Below are positions 12,376-24,912 of a stretch of DNA of 64,000 bases, one piece after another; within the stretch, counting starts at the first letter, position 1, and each line of letters starts with the position of its first letter. Source of the stretch: Whalleya microplaca (taxonomy: Eukaryota > Ascomycota > Sordariomycetes > Xylariales > Xylariaceae). The stretch lies in NCBI GenBank assembly GCA_022497155.1, contig MU385716.1, forward strand, positions 62,001-126,000, written 5' to 3'. The translations under genes and the position numbers were made by a program. The notes below the pieces were generated by a model. That model was not told where the DNA came from. It did not search any database and was given only the letters and a program-made list of their open reading frames with translations.

Positions 12376-14015
12376 TTACAGTTCGTCGTGCGTCTCCTCG
12401 GCAGCCTCGCTGCTGCTCGACTTCGATTCCGAAGCCGCAGGCGCAACTGGTGTCTCTTCCTCCTTCTTCTCCTCCACGCCGGCCTTGTACTTGCCGCTCT
12501 CCTTGACGAACTTGATCAGATCCTCAACAGTCCGAGAGCCGCTGTACGTGATGGGCTCGTCCTTAGCGCCGGCGGGGTAGAGCTTGATGGTGGGGAAGCC
12601 CTGGATCTCATCCGGAACATCGTTGTTGGTCGCATCGACCTTGGCGATGACAACTTTGTCCTTGAATTCGCTGTTGGCGTACAGGGATGCCAGGTCGTCG
12701 TACTTGGGGGCCAAAGCCTTGCAGTGGCCGCACCAGGGGGCGTAGAACTCGATCAGAACATCCTTGGTGTCGTCCAGGACAATCTGTTCGTACGTCTTGC
12801 CCACAACCACGGTGACGGGGCCTTCTTGGGTCTCGGGGATCGGCTCAGACTTCAGGCTGGGCTCAATCTTTCCGGCAGAGAATTCCTCGACGTAGGCGAG
12901 AATGGCGTCGTGCGTAATCTCGTTCTCCTGGTCGAAGGGGAACTTCTGGTTCTTGACGGTCTCCTGGATGGCAAACGCCGGGAACTTGTTCTTAAGGTTT
13001 AGGTTACCGGCGTGAGCACCATAGGCCTTAGCGTCAATGGTAGCGAAGTTGATCTTGCCGCGGTACTTCTCGGCGATGGGCTTGATGGCGTCGGCAAGCT
13101 CCTTGCGCTCCTCAGGAGTCTCAGAGAAGATGTAGGCAAGAGGAATACCGGCGGACATGTAGCCAGAGTAGGTCTCGGGGCCAACCTCGCCGATGAGAGG
13201 AGTGGAGGCAGTCTTGGCAAACTTCTCGATGGCCTCATCATCGAATTTTTCACTGTAGGTCGCCTTGCCCTCGTCGAACTGCTTGTACAGAACAATGGCG
13301 GGAGCGGTGACGCCCTCGGCCTTGGCTAGAGCAGCATCGTTGGTGGCACCGAAGAGGTAAGAGTCCCGGTGCTTCTCTGCAATCTTTGTGTAGGTTTCGT
13401 TCGACGACTTGTCCGAGGCGTCAATGTAGGCAACTAGGACAACCTTGTCGGCGGTCTTGAAATCCTCAAGGGTTTCGGAGGTAAGAAGTGAGACGGCGGG
13501 AAGAGATTGCTTGATCATGTAGGATGTGATTCTAGAAAGACCCTGTTAGCATTGGCACAGTAGATAATGAATGCAAAGCAAGCTACTTACGCTGCGGCCT
13601 TTCTCTGGCCAGCGTAGGGTGTGATGCTTTCCGGGCCACGGAAGATCTTAAGCGTCGGGTAACCCTCGACACCATATGTTTGGCATAGCTCAGACTCCTC
13701 TGTGCAGTCGACCTTGGCCAACTTGATGTTCTTCTCTTTCAAGGTAGTGGCGGCCTCTTCGTACTCGGGAGCGAGGGCCTTGCAGTGACCGCACCAAGGC
13801 GCAAAGACTGTGCGTTACGCCATTAGCTTGGGATCGAAAAGGCGGGGACAGTCATCAAATGCAAACTTACATTCTGCTAGGACGAGGTCATTGGTCTTCA
13901 CGAAGTCCTCGAACGTGTCTGACTTCAGTTGGGTGACGTCTGATGCAGCATCTGCTGCAAAGGCACCCGCTGCAGCGGCAAGCAGGCCGAAAGCAACGTT
14001 CCGAGCCGAATGCAT
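12376..14015 (-). CDS. PDI1: protein disulfide isomerase, ER
   Basis: Three exons, 14015-13871, 13807-13591 and 13531-12376, give 505 residues, the usual length for fungal PDI. It forms, breaks and shuffles disulfides in secretory proteins in the ER lumen. A signal peptide (residues 1 to about 20, an alanine-rich core) leads into the a domain with the APWCGHC active site (Cys54/Cys57). The b and b' thioredoxin folds lack cysteines at the active site. The a' domain carries the second APWCGHC near residue 390. The protein ends in an acidic tail and HDEL, the ER-retrieval signal. The first intron falls just before the first active site. All expected catalytic residues are present. Confidence 0.97.
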
Positions 14016-16325
14016 GATAAACAACAGTCTCGATCTAAGGTGAACGAAATTGGTTAGCTGAAATCTATCCCCAGACGTTCAGGGTTACAATGTCGTCAGA
14101 GGATCCAAGTGGCCAACGCCGCAATGATTGCACGATGGACAGCTTAGATCGATATCTGAAGCAAATGGGAGATAGCAGATAGTGAGGCAGGCTTGTCGAG
14201 AGAGCTCAAAAGAAAAACAGGCGAGCATACATACCTAGGTACCGTTATAAGAACTACTCGGGTATAGAACAGAAACTAATGAATGGGGGGGGGAAAGTGA
14301 ATGAAGCAAAAAAGTGATTTGAATGCAGAACTGCAGACAAGACTTTTTTTGTATTGTTGGTATAACGGGCGATGTGTCCCCTTTAAGGATAATGGCAGAA
14401 GTGAGATAGTTCCGAATATCTGGCCACGCTGCAGCTAAGCTATCAAATAACTAGTCCCCTCCAATTGAGGCGCTGTGGCTCTGCTAGTCTGGCTGGCCGG
14501 GATTTCTAAGCTCCTTTGCACATCGATACAAATGACAGGTGTTCTCTTTTTCCGCCACTTCATATCTTACCAAGGTACCGCTCGCCCCATCTTGCTATTT
14601 AAAGGTACATGGCCCAGTACCCTGTCTATACCATTCATCCAGGGTCATCAATGTCTTTTGGGGAACCCCTGTGAAGGCATGACGTGAGCCAATCAGCCAA
14701 CCCACTTCTTCGCTAAGGTCCCAGATGCTCCACCGGGAGGCTCAGCCAGCTTCGCATCTGGTAGTCAGGAAGGTGAGAGGGCTTCAAGAAAGGGAAGTAA
14801 GCGCTGAGGATAAATTTGGATGAATGGGACAACGGAGTAGTTGTGGATCAGAAGTCACTCCTATGTATGTATGTACATTGTTAGGAGGTATGTTTTCCAG
14901 TCTATCTGTCCCTACGGAACGTACGTGCAACACCTACACGCTGCCTTCCATACTTCGGTCTTTCACCGGTAGTCGGACTAGCAACCTTCTACCTAAAATA
15001 AAGATAAAATATCGCCAGCATTCTTCTGTAATGCCAAGTCTGATCCTATTCCCAGGTTAGACGGTTAGACATGTCTAATCTGTACAGTACCTCTTCCTTT
15101 GGCTACTTGGTGGGATTTATTGTTCGGTATGTTCGTGCCTTTTACTGTACTGGTCCTTGACCCTCAATTCAACAGTACTGAGCGCCCAAAATCTACAGAG
15201 TCGTGGAAGCTTTGAATTATTTCCTACGATCAGATGAAATATCTTGTTGATGAGCTTTTCAAGATGACTAGATATAAAAGATGCCAGTTCATCTAAGTCT
15301 ATCCCTTCAACGCATCCCCAATTGTGGTGATCGAAGCTGGTCTCAATCTGGATCGACTACGAAGATTGTCGGGCACTTTGGTATATACTGTCGCCACGAT
15401 CATAATGGCCACTGCAGGCATTGTGAATATTTGGTCGTGGATATTCCTCTGCTGTAGTGAATTTCGTGCTCAGTCATGGATTCTTGCCTTCAGCCCCGAG
15501 ATCATATTCCCGAGGTAAGTCTATTGGGCGACTTCAAGGTCGATAGGCATGCTGCTGGAAGTATGTCGATGCTTGGTAGAGGTTTGGAATATGTCGAATT
15601 TCCGGCTGTTCAAGTGGTTCGGCACTAGGTATAGATTTTGAACTGGTATACGGTCGCTTTGTATCTGTTATAGAATTCGCGGTAGGGCACTTAAGTAAGT
15701 GAGATGGAAGTCCCCAGCGCCGTTGCTTCACGCCTGACGCTCAAGTCGAGTTGATAGGAGAAGACAAATCGTGTTTTCCGAGGTTAATGCTACCAATATG
15801 AATATCAGAAGGAAGCATTCACCACCATGTTGGGATGAGCGGGAAGTTGTTACCCCTTACCCCCTGACTGGACCACAGATCAAGTGTACCTACATGTAGG
15901 CAGTGACACGAGTGAGTTACACCCAATTGCACCCCTTTTTATATTGCACCATGGTACCTGCCTCGCAACTGGACTTCATCTGAAGTATGCAGCTTCCTGT
16001 GACTGCACCTGACCACCAATGCTGTTTGCTCACCTGTTTTCATCCTTATTCATCTCGCCATTTTCTCGACTCCCTTCTTCGGAGATACACAACCCCCCCC
16101 CCCCCCCCCATCACATCCCATGTCAGTATCCAGGGTTGTCTGGTGACTTTCAGACCGTCAAAGCCTCCCATAGCCAGGCTCGATGTTGTTCTAGGGGCCA
16201 GTCAGCCAGACTTTCTTTCTTAATCAATGCCCAACCCATTTACTTTTATATCATAGACTAGTTTCTTTCTCTTTGAACTACCGTAACAGTCTCCCCGAGC
16301 GTCTGCCACCGCCATATCTACCCGC
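14016..16325. other. 2.3 kb intergenic, promoters of divergent genes
   Basis: This region lies between the PDI start and the start of the Ser-rich protein gene. No coding frame is convincing. It contains a short G tract near 14285 and a 17-base C tract at 16093-16109. It presumably includes the UPR-responsive PDI promoter, but I could not identify a UPRE with confidence. Confidence 0.5.
16093..16109 (+). repeat. 17-base poly(C) tract
   Basis: An uninterrupted run of C at 16093-16109, about 215 bp upstream of the start codon of the serine-rich protein gene, probably within its promoter or leader. Such runs are prone to slippage and to sequencing error. Confidence 0.9.
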
Positions 16326-19300
16326 ATGGAGCACCAACGCCTGCCCAGGCGCAGTGCTAGTCATGGCACCCTTCGCAGTAGCTATTCATCCCACGGACGG
16401 CCAGGCCACGGCCACGGGCCTCATCCCACTCGCCCGCTCCATAAGCCTCTACGCAGTGTCAACGAGAACTCGGTCTTATTGCCGTCCCCCGGCGCCTTGG
16501 AGAGCATGCTGAAGACAACCACCGAGACGGGAGACATCGGTATTTTCAGCATTAAGCCAGTGCCTCCTTCGCCCCAAAGAGGTACACTGTCCGAGATTGC
16601 CCAGCTGCATCCGCCACCACGTCGCTCTGTCGATGATCTATATCGCCAGGATCCTCGCATGAAACCCTCTTCCAATCGAGATACCACCTCTGAGATTATC
16701 TCCATGTATGGCACTGAAAGTCACAAATCAACCACAAGCACGCTGTCCCCAACGTCGACCGAAGACATTGGACAACGCTCCTACTCGATGACCACTTGTG
16801 GATCTAGGAACCTTTCCCACCACAAATCAACGGCAACTTTACAAAGCCAAGCTAGTGGGGGTCCTCTTCAGCGTCCCAGATCACCCTTCCCGTACCCGAC
16901 TCGTCTAAAGCGACCCGGGATTCGCCCAGCGTCACCCGCTTTGACAGAGAATGGGCGGGTTGACTATAGCCGGATGGTGGAAATTGACAGAATCTCCTAT
17001 GTGAGTTTTTCGATGGTTCTTGTCAATTCAGGTGCTTATTAAACCTGTCCAGAGGACTATCCATGGGGCTTTCAAGCCTTCGTACACTCCAATCCCAAGG
17101 AGACGACCTCTACGTTTACGGGCAGATTCTAACCAGTCTATGGGAACAATGCCTTCGCCCGGACCGCCCCCTAACTGTGTACCACCTGGCCTTCCATCGG
17201 CTAGAACGCATTCTGCAGCGTCGATGGCGTCGTGGAGTGCTCCGTATCGTGAGAGATTTGACAATACTTCGTCCAGGGCATCGAGTCTGACTTCGATTAT
17301 GAATTTGTATCAACGGATGCCTCCTCCTACGCTGAGACATGTCCCCAGTAGTCTTTCGGCTGCTGTGCCACGCTACTATGACTATTCCGAAGCGTTCGAA
17401 AACAGACAGTCCCATAATACAACTCCAATCCTACCACTGGCGCCGGTTCCTACACGTAGCTCGAGCAGCCAGCGTCCGTTGATTCTACAAGAGTCTGATG
17501 ATCGTCTTGAGGCTGTTTTTGGTGAAGGTGACTCGGCGTTCTTCGAGCCTGAGAGCCAGAACGCTGACGAGACGGACACATCCCAATTCCCACAAGGGGC
17601 CAGAGCTCAAGTTGAGCGCCGCTCAGCCATATTGGATTGCCCCCCATCACGATATTGTGCAAGCTCATTCCGTTCCCGGGATAGGGCAATGTCTTTTGAC
17701 AGCTGCGAATCTGGCATGAAGAGTACGAGAGGGAGTGACATTGACCTTTTGCCGTCGCAGGCCGGAAGGGACTCCATGGACACATTCAATCCCAGCCTCG
17801 ATATCGAGTCGAAAGATGTCCCTGCATATAATTACACAAACTATCGCATGTCGGCAACGCCAAAGACAAAAGCGAATTCACCGGAGAGACAGGTGCAAGT
17901 CCAAGGCGGTGGCGCCCCGACCATTCGTAGTGAACAGGGCATAATACTCAGGGACGATACCTCTGAAGAGTCTTTACATGGCGATGAAGGAGACGGCCGC
18001 AGCCACGATAGGCCGGCCGGAGACCAGAATGAGGATATAGTCTGTGGTGTCGCAAGACGGCGGTCCTGTTCAGAGCCTGCTAGGGACTCTCCGAAGACCA
18101 CTGCTGATAATGTGCCCAACAGAGACCAGAGAGTCGTCTCCATGAATCCTGTCATTTCTCTCCATGGAGAGTCCAGTGCGCGAAGCGATGAAGCTAAAAT
18201 GGTAGGACCTGATTCCAGTGACGGTGAAGCATTCGTTCCGCATCTGCGCGGTTGCGTTGAAGACGGTGTCATCAGTCCATCGCCATCTTGTCAGGCAATA
18301 GGAACGACGCAAGAGCAGCTATTTCGACGTCACAAGAGGAACCAGGCAGTCCTTAGAATCAGTACTACTGGTCTACCTAGAGAAGACAACGAAGGCTTCC
18401 CACATATTACTCCATCCTGCTCCACAACGCCTCTCATTTCACCAAAGCCGATTTCGCCTGCACGTCAACTTAAGCTGAAGAATAGCATCCCTCAACTCAT
18501 GAAAGCATTGCCTCCTCTGCCTAGTGATTACTACTACGAGTCACCGCCGACACCAAGCACACCAGATGGTGAAGACGATTTTGCTGAGGTCCTAGCACCA
18601 TTCAATTTTTCACAGTTTCCTACACCCCAACTGCTGAATGATCCAAGTGTTCGGAAACCAGACGTAAGTCTACGTGATGACCAAGTTCCGAGTTTACAGA
18701 GAAACGCCCCAAAGCTGAAATTAAAGTTAAAATTATCCAACGGCTCGGGAGCAACTACTTCATCGGAGACCAGGCCTTGGAATTCGGACAACGATCTATC
18801 CTGGTCCAGCAAAACCCCTGATACGGATCTTTGGAGCAAGGAAGGTGGAACTGGTCCCCGAATACGCTCTAGAAACAAGCTGAAGCTTAGGTCTTCTCGA
18901 AGCACCGCCATGAGTACTCCAACCATCACCACGGTCCGTCACAAAGCAGATGCGCAAGCTTCCAACGTTGTAGCAGAAATCGCCCGTAAGCGCCCGCAGG
19001 ACTTGTTCAACTTTTCAACAGACACACCTTCCGCACTTCGTCGAATCCATCGAAATTTCTCACACGCAACATATAATGGTCAGTCCCCGGTTGGTCGTGA
19101 ACTTGATACAGTTACTCCAGACAGAGTGTCGTCTCTTCTTCCACGGAACGCATCTTCTATACGTGTATGTCCGCAAAGCATAGGCCGATCTGGCACAAAA
19201 ATCTTGGATTTTGAAACATATCGGGATGGAGAACAGACACACGGTTTGAAAAAACACTTATCAAACCTTCGGTGTCTATTAGCACGATCGTCCAACCCAC

Positions 19301-19578
19301 TCCGTGCTATTTCGACTTCGACTACAACAGCGAACGAGCCAAACATAAGAGGCAAAATAGGAAAAAGGCCTGAAAGTAGGTCTAGGCTAGCAAGTGCTAA
19401 ATATGCTCAGAGACACTTCGCTGTTAGTGATAGGCTCTCGACGCAGGATTATGCCACTAGAATCGCCTTTCGCCGCCGGGTACGAGGAAAGATTCTCAAG
19501 TGGGCAAAAGGTGCTAAGAGTGCAATGCGAGTGTACGCAAGAAAAAACCATAACACCTATGGGCGGAGTAGGGGTTAA
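16326..19578 (+). CDS. large Ser/Pro-rich fungal protein, unknown function
   Basis: Two exons, 16326-17000 and 17053-19578, with a 52-nt GTGAGT...CAG intron in phase 0, give 1066 residues. Most of the chain is predicted disordered: S, P, T and R rich with many SP and RRxS-like phosphorylation-type sites. Order is suggested only in short patches. One is a pair of lysine/leucine blocks (PKLKLKLKLSNGS and RNKLKLRSSRST, about residues 775-850). The other is a basic C-terminus (AFRRRVRGKILKWAKGAK) that could be an amphipathic membrane or nucleic-acid contact. No signal peptide or membrane span is visible. I do not recognise a named family; it reads as a lineage-specific scaffold or regulatory protein. 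Confidence 0.8.
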
Positions 19579-21134
19579 CATATTGTCAATGCGGAGCACA
19601 TGACACTTCTCAAACTCTCGAGACTTGGGTTCAGCATCCATTGGATTTCTCCAGGAGCAGTCTGGGAGTCTTACCTGATCTATTTTGGAGCACTTTTTGG
19701 AGCCGGCGCATACGGTTTTTGGAGGGATGCTGTTGCTGCGCTTGTTTGCTGTAATCGATACTGGGTGTGTGGATAAACACTTGGTATAAGCCGTAGTGGA
19801 TCCTGGAAGGCTCACTGAGTAGGGTAACTTTGTGTTTGGCGAGAGAACATTGAATGCGAAGCGCATTATGTACTTATGGTAACACATTAGCACCCACTTA
19901 TATAACATTCGCGAATTATCCAACTACGGTTCTGTAGAGTTGACTAGGCCCGATGCCCGTGTGGTGAATATGGTGCCCTTGGCAACCATATTTTATATTG
20001 GTGTTTTCACCCGCCATTCACTGCCTCGAAATACAAAACGTGACTTTAATTATCTATCATGTGTCCCACATGTATATTTCATATATTGAAGATGAAAGTC
20101 AGTTGTGTGGCTTGGATTTGTAGCAAATCGCGTTTTCTTAGCACGCTTCGTGATCCGATTAGTAACCCAGCTTCAAATATTATAGTTCTACAATTGTCTG
20201 ATGAGGTCTATACCTTAACTCAATACCTTTCGTGCGCAAATTCCATTAACTCTTCAGTTTTGCAAAAACCAACGTTAGACCTTGTGACGAAGAGGATCTA
20301 CCCAATAAGATACAAATTCTCATTGTGCAGAGTTGCCATCTTAACCTAAAGCGTATTCGATGGTATTGCATGTTCCTGCCTAGTACGTAACTTTCTTCGA
20401 GTTTGGACTCGTTTTTTTGCTGCTAAGGTGAAATCGACGTGAGGGCACCGTGCCATCAGACTTCACCCTAACTTCACATCTCTGCCCTTAAATATCTCTT
20501 ACCCTGCCACCCTTCTTTCACACTCCTCTTTCCATCTCCCATACCATTTTTCTTCTATCCATCTACCATAACTCTTCTTGTATCCATCTACCATCACCCT
20601 TCTTCTACCCATCTATCATCACTCTTCTATCCATCTACCATCACTCTTCGTGTTTCATCATCCATCATATCGTTCTTCCATCTACAACTCTGATACCTAA
20701 CCTCACGAAAGGATTGCATCAGCAAGACCGATATTTCGATCTGAACACAACTGTGATTCAGACCCCATCACCACTAACTTCAACGTCGCGTACATCGCGG
20801 TCGCAAACGCACTAGTTGTCGTTAGCAGCGTGCCCACCAAGATTCAACACAGTACTCAGACATCGAGGAAGTAAGTTCCATCTTCTCATAGCCTCTGCCT
20901 AGGTGGCATATTTAGAACCCTCAAGACCAACATCCGAGGTAGACGTCCCATCCATCCATCAACCAAGTGGACGATCCAGCATCACACCTACAAGTCCATC
21001 GTCGTCACCAACACTGGTTCAAGGACATCGTCTCCATCAAAGAGATTACTGCCATCCGTGTTTCATCACGGGCAACAACAACAACGACACCTTCATCGCA
21101 ACTTATAACCTACACGACATCACCCAAGAGTAAA
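19579..21134. other. 1.55 kb intergenic and 5' leader
   Basis: No supported gene. The distal part (from about 20500) is C/T-rich and contains the minisatellite listed separately. It probably forms a pyrimidine-rich promoter and leader for the gene starting at 21135. Confidence 0.5.
20551..20650 (+). repeat. pyrimidine-rich minisatellite, ~25-27 bp unit
   Basis: About four imperfect tandem copies of a unit close to TCTTCTATCCATCTACCAT. The copies differ by single substitutions and small indels. They lie about 0.5 kb upstream of the repeat-containing gene at 21135. Confidence 0.75.
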
Positions 21135-22667
21135 ATGGACGCCACAAGCCATTGGACCAGGTACGCGTCCGCCGGGAGCGGCGTTAGCCCTCTCTCTAGC
21201 CCACATCCACTAAGCCACGCCGACAGCAACAACATCACGCGCCACTCGCGTTTCCAGGAAAACTTCAACGCCGAGTCCATGGCCCCGGGCCCACCCAACC
21301 CGTGTGACCTCGACAGAGACGCGAGCCCCAAAAGCGCGCCACGCGTGAACCCCTCGCGGAAGTCGAGCCAAGCAATACGTCGGGAGCGTAAGGAGGGCAT
21401 CCGCCGCTCGGTCAGAATCCAGGAAAAGGCCGCCGCTAAGGCCGCCGCCGCCGCCGCCGCTGCCTCGACCACGAACGGCATGCCAACAGCCCCCGCCACG
21501 CCGGCTAGCGACCCGTGGTTCGCCGGCTACCGCAACGGTGACGAGGAGTCCGACTCCGACGAGATCTCGAACCTCGGCGAGATGCAGCGGAGCGGCGACC
21601 CGGAGTTCCCCAAGCTCCGCGGCGACGATGACCCCATCGAGCTCATCGACGTGAAGCAGCCCCAGCAGAAGGGCAGAGGCCGGATGCGGAACCGCGGCCG
21701 CGTTGATAAGATGTGGGTTCGCAAAGACACCCGCGCCGTCCCCTGGCGCAAGGTCCACTGGGGCACGCCGGAGGACCAGAAGAAGCAGAAGGAGCGCGAG
21801 GACAGCAAGAAGCCGCAGACCGTGGCCAAGAAGATCAAGATCCTCGTCAAGTGGGCGACCCGCCCTATCGCGCCGCCCAAGATCAAGCTCATCGGCAGAT
21901 GGGCCAACCGCCACACGTGGCCGCAAGAGGTACGCCCCCGCGACGATGACAACGTCGCCCCAGACGAGATCGTCCCCGAGGAGCCCGCGGCACCGGAGCC
22001 CGAGCCCTCGAAGAAGAAGCGCATGTTCCGCGCCACCAAGAAGCGTGCCGCAGCCCGCCGGGCCCAGGAAGACGGACGCGAGGATAACGAGGAGAACGAG
22101 GAGAATGAGGAGGAGGACATCGTGGCGCCGGTTGCCAAGAAGAACGACGGGAACAGAATTCGGGTTAATGTGATCTGGCCGTCGTGCCCCATCCCCTCGG
22201 TGCTCCCGAGCATTGAGCAGGACCCTCTCCCGAGCATTGAGGAGGAGAACCTGCGCCCGCGCATTCACTCGGACGAAGAAGACAGGAGAATTCGGTTCAA
22301 CGTCAAGTGGGCGTCGCGGCCTGTCTGGAACGAGGAGGACGCCGACACGGACTACGTCCCTGCCTCATCGATGAGCCCCCTTCTCAGCGCGGCGCATGTC
22401 AAGGATGACCCCAACGCCGATAATGAACGCAGTACATGGGCGAGCCCCGATGCCCGGCTGTGCCCACTTCTCACTGCGGCAGACGTCAAGGCGGACCCCA
22501 ACGCCGATAATGAACGCAGTACATGGGCGAGCCCCGATGCCCGGCTGAGCCCCCTTCTCACTGCGGCAGACGTCAAGGCGGACCCCGGTGCTGAGGAGGA
22601 GCCGGCGAGACAGTGGAGCCCCCTTTTTAACGGGGCGGACGTGAAGTCGGAGATGGACTTGGATTAA
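21135..22667 (+). CDS. unknown basic/acidic protein with K-W motif repeats and 29-aa tandem repeat
   Basis: A single exon of 510 residues from the first ATG; longer upstream readings use only GTG. It is GC-rich with strong C/G third positions, unlike the flanks. A polyalanine run (about residues 100-115) follows an RRSVRIQEK basic patch. A short motif recurs: KIKILVKWATRP, KIKLIGRWANRH, RIRVNVIWPSCP and RIRFNVKWASRP, which fit a consensus of two basic-hydrophobic steps, a Trp and then a small-basic-Pro end. The C-terminal quarter is built from a 29-residue tandem repeat containing SPLLTAADVKADP. An acidic block separates the two regions. No catalytic domain is recognised. The pattern suggests a nuclear or chromatin-associated protein, which is inference. 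Confidence 0.75.
   Translation: MDATSHWTRYASAGSGVSPLSSPHPLSHADSNNITRHSRFQENFNAESMAPGPPNPCDLDRDASPKSAPRVNPSRKSSQAIRRERKEGIRRSVRIQEKAAAKAAAAAAAASTTNGMPTAPATPASDPWFAGYRNGDEESDSDEISNLGEMQRSGDPEFPKLRGDDDPIELIDVKQPQQKGRGRMRNRGRVDKMWVRKDTRAVPWRKVHWGTPEDQKKQKEREDSKKPQTVAKKIKILVKWATRPIAPPKIKLIGRWANRHTWPQEVRPRDDDNVAPDEIVPEEPAAPEPEPSKKKRMFRATKKRAAARRAQEDGREDNEENEENEEEDIVAPVAKKNDGNRIRVNVIWPSCPIPSVLPSIEQDPLPSIEEENLRPRIHSDEEDRRIRFNVKWASRPVWNEEDADTDYVPASSMSPLLSAAHVKDDPNADNERSTWASPDARLCPLLTAADVKADPNADNERSTWASPDARLSPLLTAADVKADPGAEEEPARQWSPLFNGADVKSEMDLD
22372..22600 (+). repeat. 87-bp in-frame tandem repeat
   Basis: Two nearly identical 87-bp units and a third partial one within the coding region. For example, the word GCCGATAATGAACGCAGTAC recurs exactly 87 bp apart, at 22416 and 22503. 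The period is a multiple of three, so copy-number change would alter protein length without a frameshift. Confidence 0.9.
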
Positions 22668-23094
22668 GGTGCGGGTGGGGCCGGAGGAGGACCGGGAACG
22701 CGGGCTAGGTGGGGTGATCTTTGCTTTTTTCATTGATTTAACACAACAACACAACAACACAACAACACATCAGCAAGGGACGCACTGCATTGATACCCGA
22801 GGATTTTGATATATCGGACTGGACGCCACCTGCGCAAGGGAACGGCATAGCGAGCATTGATTTTCATGAGATTCACGACGAAGGAATAACTGGCACCTTG
22901 ATCGAGGGACGTGGTAATGGAGGAAGGACGCCGGGAGGATATCATTGGGGTTTCTGGTCGGAGGATTCCATTGCATGGACTTGGGCAGGGGCAGTTGTTA
23001 TTGATGATGATCACGAGAAGACGAAGGCTATACGGGATACGGGATATGAGGGAAATTGAGCAACGGGACAAACGACACAGGGGGTTTTCGCAAT
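22668..23094. other. convergent 3' intergenic region with AAC repeat
   Basis: It lies between the stop codons of two convergent genes. A CAA/AACAC run occurs around 22740-22768. No gene was supported. Confidence 0.5.
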
Positions 23095-24912
23095 TCAGAA
23101 GACACCACCACCGATAATGAAAAGCCTTTCCTCCTCACGCTTTGCCCACTGCATGATCTTGTTCGCGCCCTGGGTCAGAACCGCCCTAGAGGCGTTCGGG
23201 CCCGCGACGCAGTAGAATTCGAATATAGGCGTGACCCATGCAAGTGACGTAGCATCCTCGCTGATGGAGTGCAGCACTTTCAAGTGGGAGTGTTTGGCGT
23301 GTATAGTTGCATGCAGATTGTTATACAGCGACATCAGTCTTCGGTGTGAAACGAGATTGCTAAATGCTGGCAGTAGAGAGGGCATGCAGAACTGGACGTT
23401 GGCTTTGGACTTGAAGAGGAAATGGCTGATTTGTGTTCCAGGCGCGATCTCGGTTATCGCCGGACGTCCTTTCTGAGCGGCCGTCTTGACGATGTCGAGG
23501 AGTCCTTTCTTCTTCAACTCGACCACCACGTCATCCCGCATTTGCTGCAGCGCGAAGAAGCTCTCCTTGTCCGTGCTGATTAGGATGATGGCGGTCTCTT
23601 CGTAGACAGCGCTCGAGTCATCGAGGGACTCGGACTCGGACTCGGACTCGGCTGGCTGACCGTCTAAGAAACTGACGTACATGTAGAGGTACCCTCGGTT
23701 ATTGAAGGCTGGCAGACAGAGCGGGATCCAATTTTCACCGCCCCCAGCCTTGATGCCTCCCGACTCGAAGAGCATGTTGAAAATGAGTTGTAAATCGCTC
23801 GGGTGGAGCGAATGTCTGCGCGGTCGGATGACGCTTACAAGCTTCCCACCAGCGACTATCAGGCCATATAGCAGCTTCTCCGTCCTTGCCTTCAGAAACG
23901 CATTATTGATGGCATGTCGGTGCGACTTTCTTATCTTTAGACATTCCAAGGCTCCTAGAAGTGCGGATGGGGAACCTCTGGTAAAGCTGTCGGCCAATGA
24001 AGACAGTAACGTCTCCGTACCTTGCAGGGGTTTCCGGAGATCAGTAGATGGCCGATTGGCGAATATTTTGGTCAGAGTTGGCAGGGTCAAAGTGGATAGA
24101 ATCTGCATGTATAGTGCATCAAGCTGCGCCCTCAGCTGCGAATCACTCTCTCCGAGTCTGCTTATTGCTATGAAGTAGAGAGGACCCTCCGTGGCAATGA
24201 CGAAGCGTGTGTTCCCGGCAGTAAATCCCATGAGGGGGTTCTTAGCGCCCTCGTAAAATGAGATGATAGTCTGCACCACCCCCATTGACGAGTTGATCAG
24301 TCCCAGATCTCCATGCCTACTATATATGGGCTTGCCCGCAGAGGACAGGATCATAAAGTGTTTTAATTTGGACTTCCAGAGCCGTATCCTGTCGTCGTCA
24401 CTCCAGCCCTCCTCAGACTCATCAGGTATCCCGTCAAACTCGCGTGCAAAATCGGCAAAAATTGTACCCTGTTCCGTGCTGACTGTTTCGAAAGGCTGCA
24501 CAGAAGCAGACTGGGAATGCAAAAGCATCCAGGCCGGACTTTTCTTGCTCACATCCCCAACAAGCAGACTCTCTAAATCTCCCGGCGGCCGCAGAGTTGG
24601 GGCAAAGCTCATCACACTCATAGTCTCGTCTATATCATTCCCAATAGCGCTGAATCCGACACTCGCTACCCCGTTGTTCGGGGAGGTAGAGGGCTGGGTT
24701 GCATCTTGGGCATTGTTGTCGCCTGCCGTCGAGAAGGTGCCACGAGAACCATCTGGGAAGGACAGCGTCTGGATATTCATCGACGAGAGTGCAGTCGTCG
24801 GGCCTGTCTGTCGGTGAGGGTTTTCTTTCGCAGCGGTAACCGAGCCTGTGCCCGTTGCCTGGGAGGGCCTAGGAGGCAAAGGGGGAGGTAGTTCATCTTC
24901 ATTGTCCATCAT
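23095..24912 (-). CDS. MON1: vacuolar fusion protein Mon1
   Basis: A single-exon gene of 605 residues. Mon1 with Ccz1 is the guanine-nucleotide exchange factor for Ypt7/Rab7, driving early-to-late endosome transition, vacuole fusion and autophagosome fusion. The N-terminal 170 residues are disordered and proline-rich. The family core begins at [25 protein letters not shown] and continues through the first longin domain ([25 protein letters not shown]). The second and third longin domains follow ([50 protein letters not shown]). It starts 775 bp from the divergent DOP1 gene. It has no intron, unlike most genes here. The identification is firm; two adjacent Met codons leave the exact start off by one residue. 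Confidence 0.96.
   Translation of the reverse strand: MMDNEDELPPPLPPRPSQATGTGSVTAAKENPHRQTGPTTALSSMNIQTLSFPDGSRGTFSTAGDNNAQDATQPSTSPNNGVASVGFSAIGNDIDETMSVMSFAPTLRPPGDLESLLVGDVSKKSPAWMLLHSQSASVQPFETVSTEQGTIFADFAREFDGIPDESEEGWSDDDRIRLWKSKLKHFMILSSAGKPIYSRHGDLGLINSSMGVVQTIISFYEGAKNPLMGFTAGNTRFVIATEGPLYFIAISRLGESDSQLRAQLDALYMQILSTLTLPTLTKIFANRPSTDLRKPLQGTETLLSSLADSFTRGSPSALLGALECLKIRKSHRHAINNAFLKARTEKLLYGLIVAGGKLVSVIRPRRHSLHPSDLQLIFNMLFESGGIKAGGGENWIPLCLPAFNNRGYLYMYVSFLDGQPAESESESESLDDSSAVYEETAIILISTDKESFFALQQMRDDVVVELKKKGLLDIVKTAAQKGRPAITEIAPGTQISHFLFKSKANVQFCMPSLLPAFSNLVSHRRLMSLYNNLHATIHAKHSHLKVLHSISEDATSLAWVTPIFEFYCVAGPNASRAVLTQGANKIMQWAKREEERLFIIGGGVF

Noticed and set aside
12388..13329. Long plus-strand open frames opposite PDI
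   Set aside because: They are antisense shadows of a well-conserved PDI gene with biased codon use; their products are low-complexity and have no domain.
19387..19923. Minus-strand 178-codon frame overlapping the end of the Ser-rich protein gene
   Set aside because: It has no domain, overlaps the coding exon antisense and lacks a supported promoter or splice structure.
21210..22268. Minus-strand 352-codon frame across the repeat gene
   Set aside because: It arises from the GC-rich codon pattern of the plus-strand gene. It is rich in Leu/Val/Arg without structure, and the plus strand has repeats with a period in its own frame.
22790..23059. Plus-strand 89-codon frame between convergent genes
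   Set aside because: It starts at TTG, has no in-frame ATG near the beginning and no family resemblance; the position fits 3' untranslated sequence.
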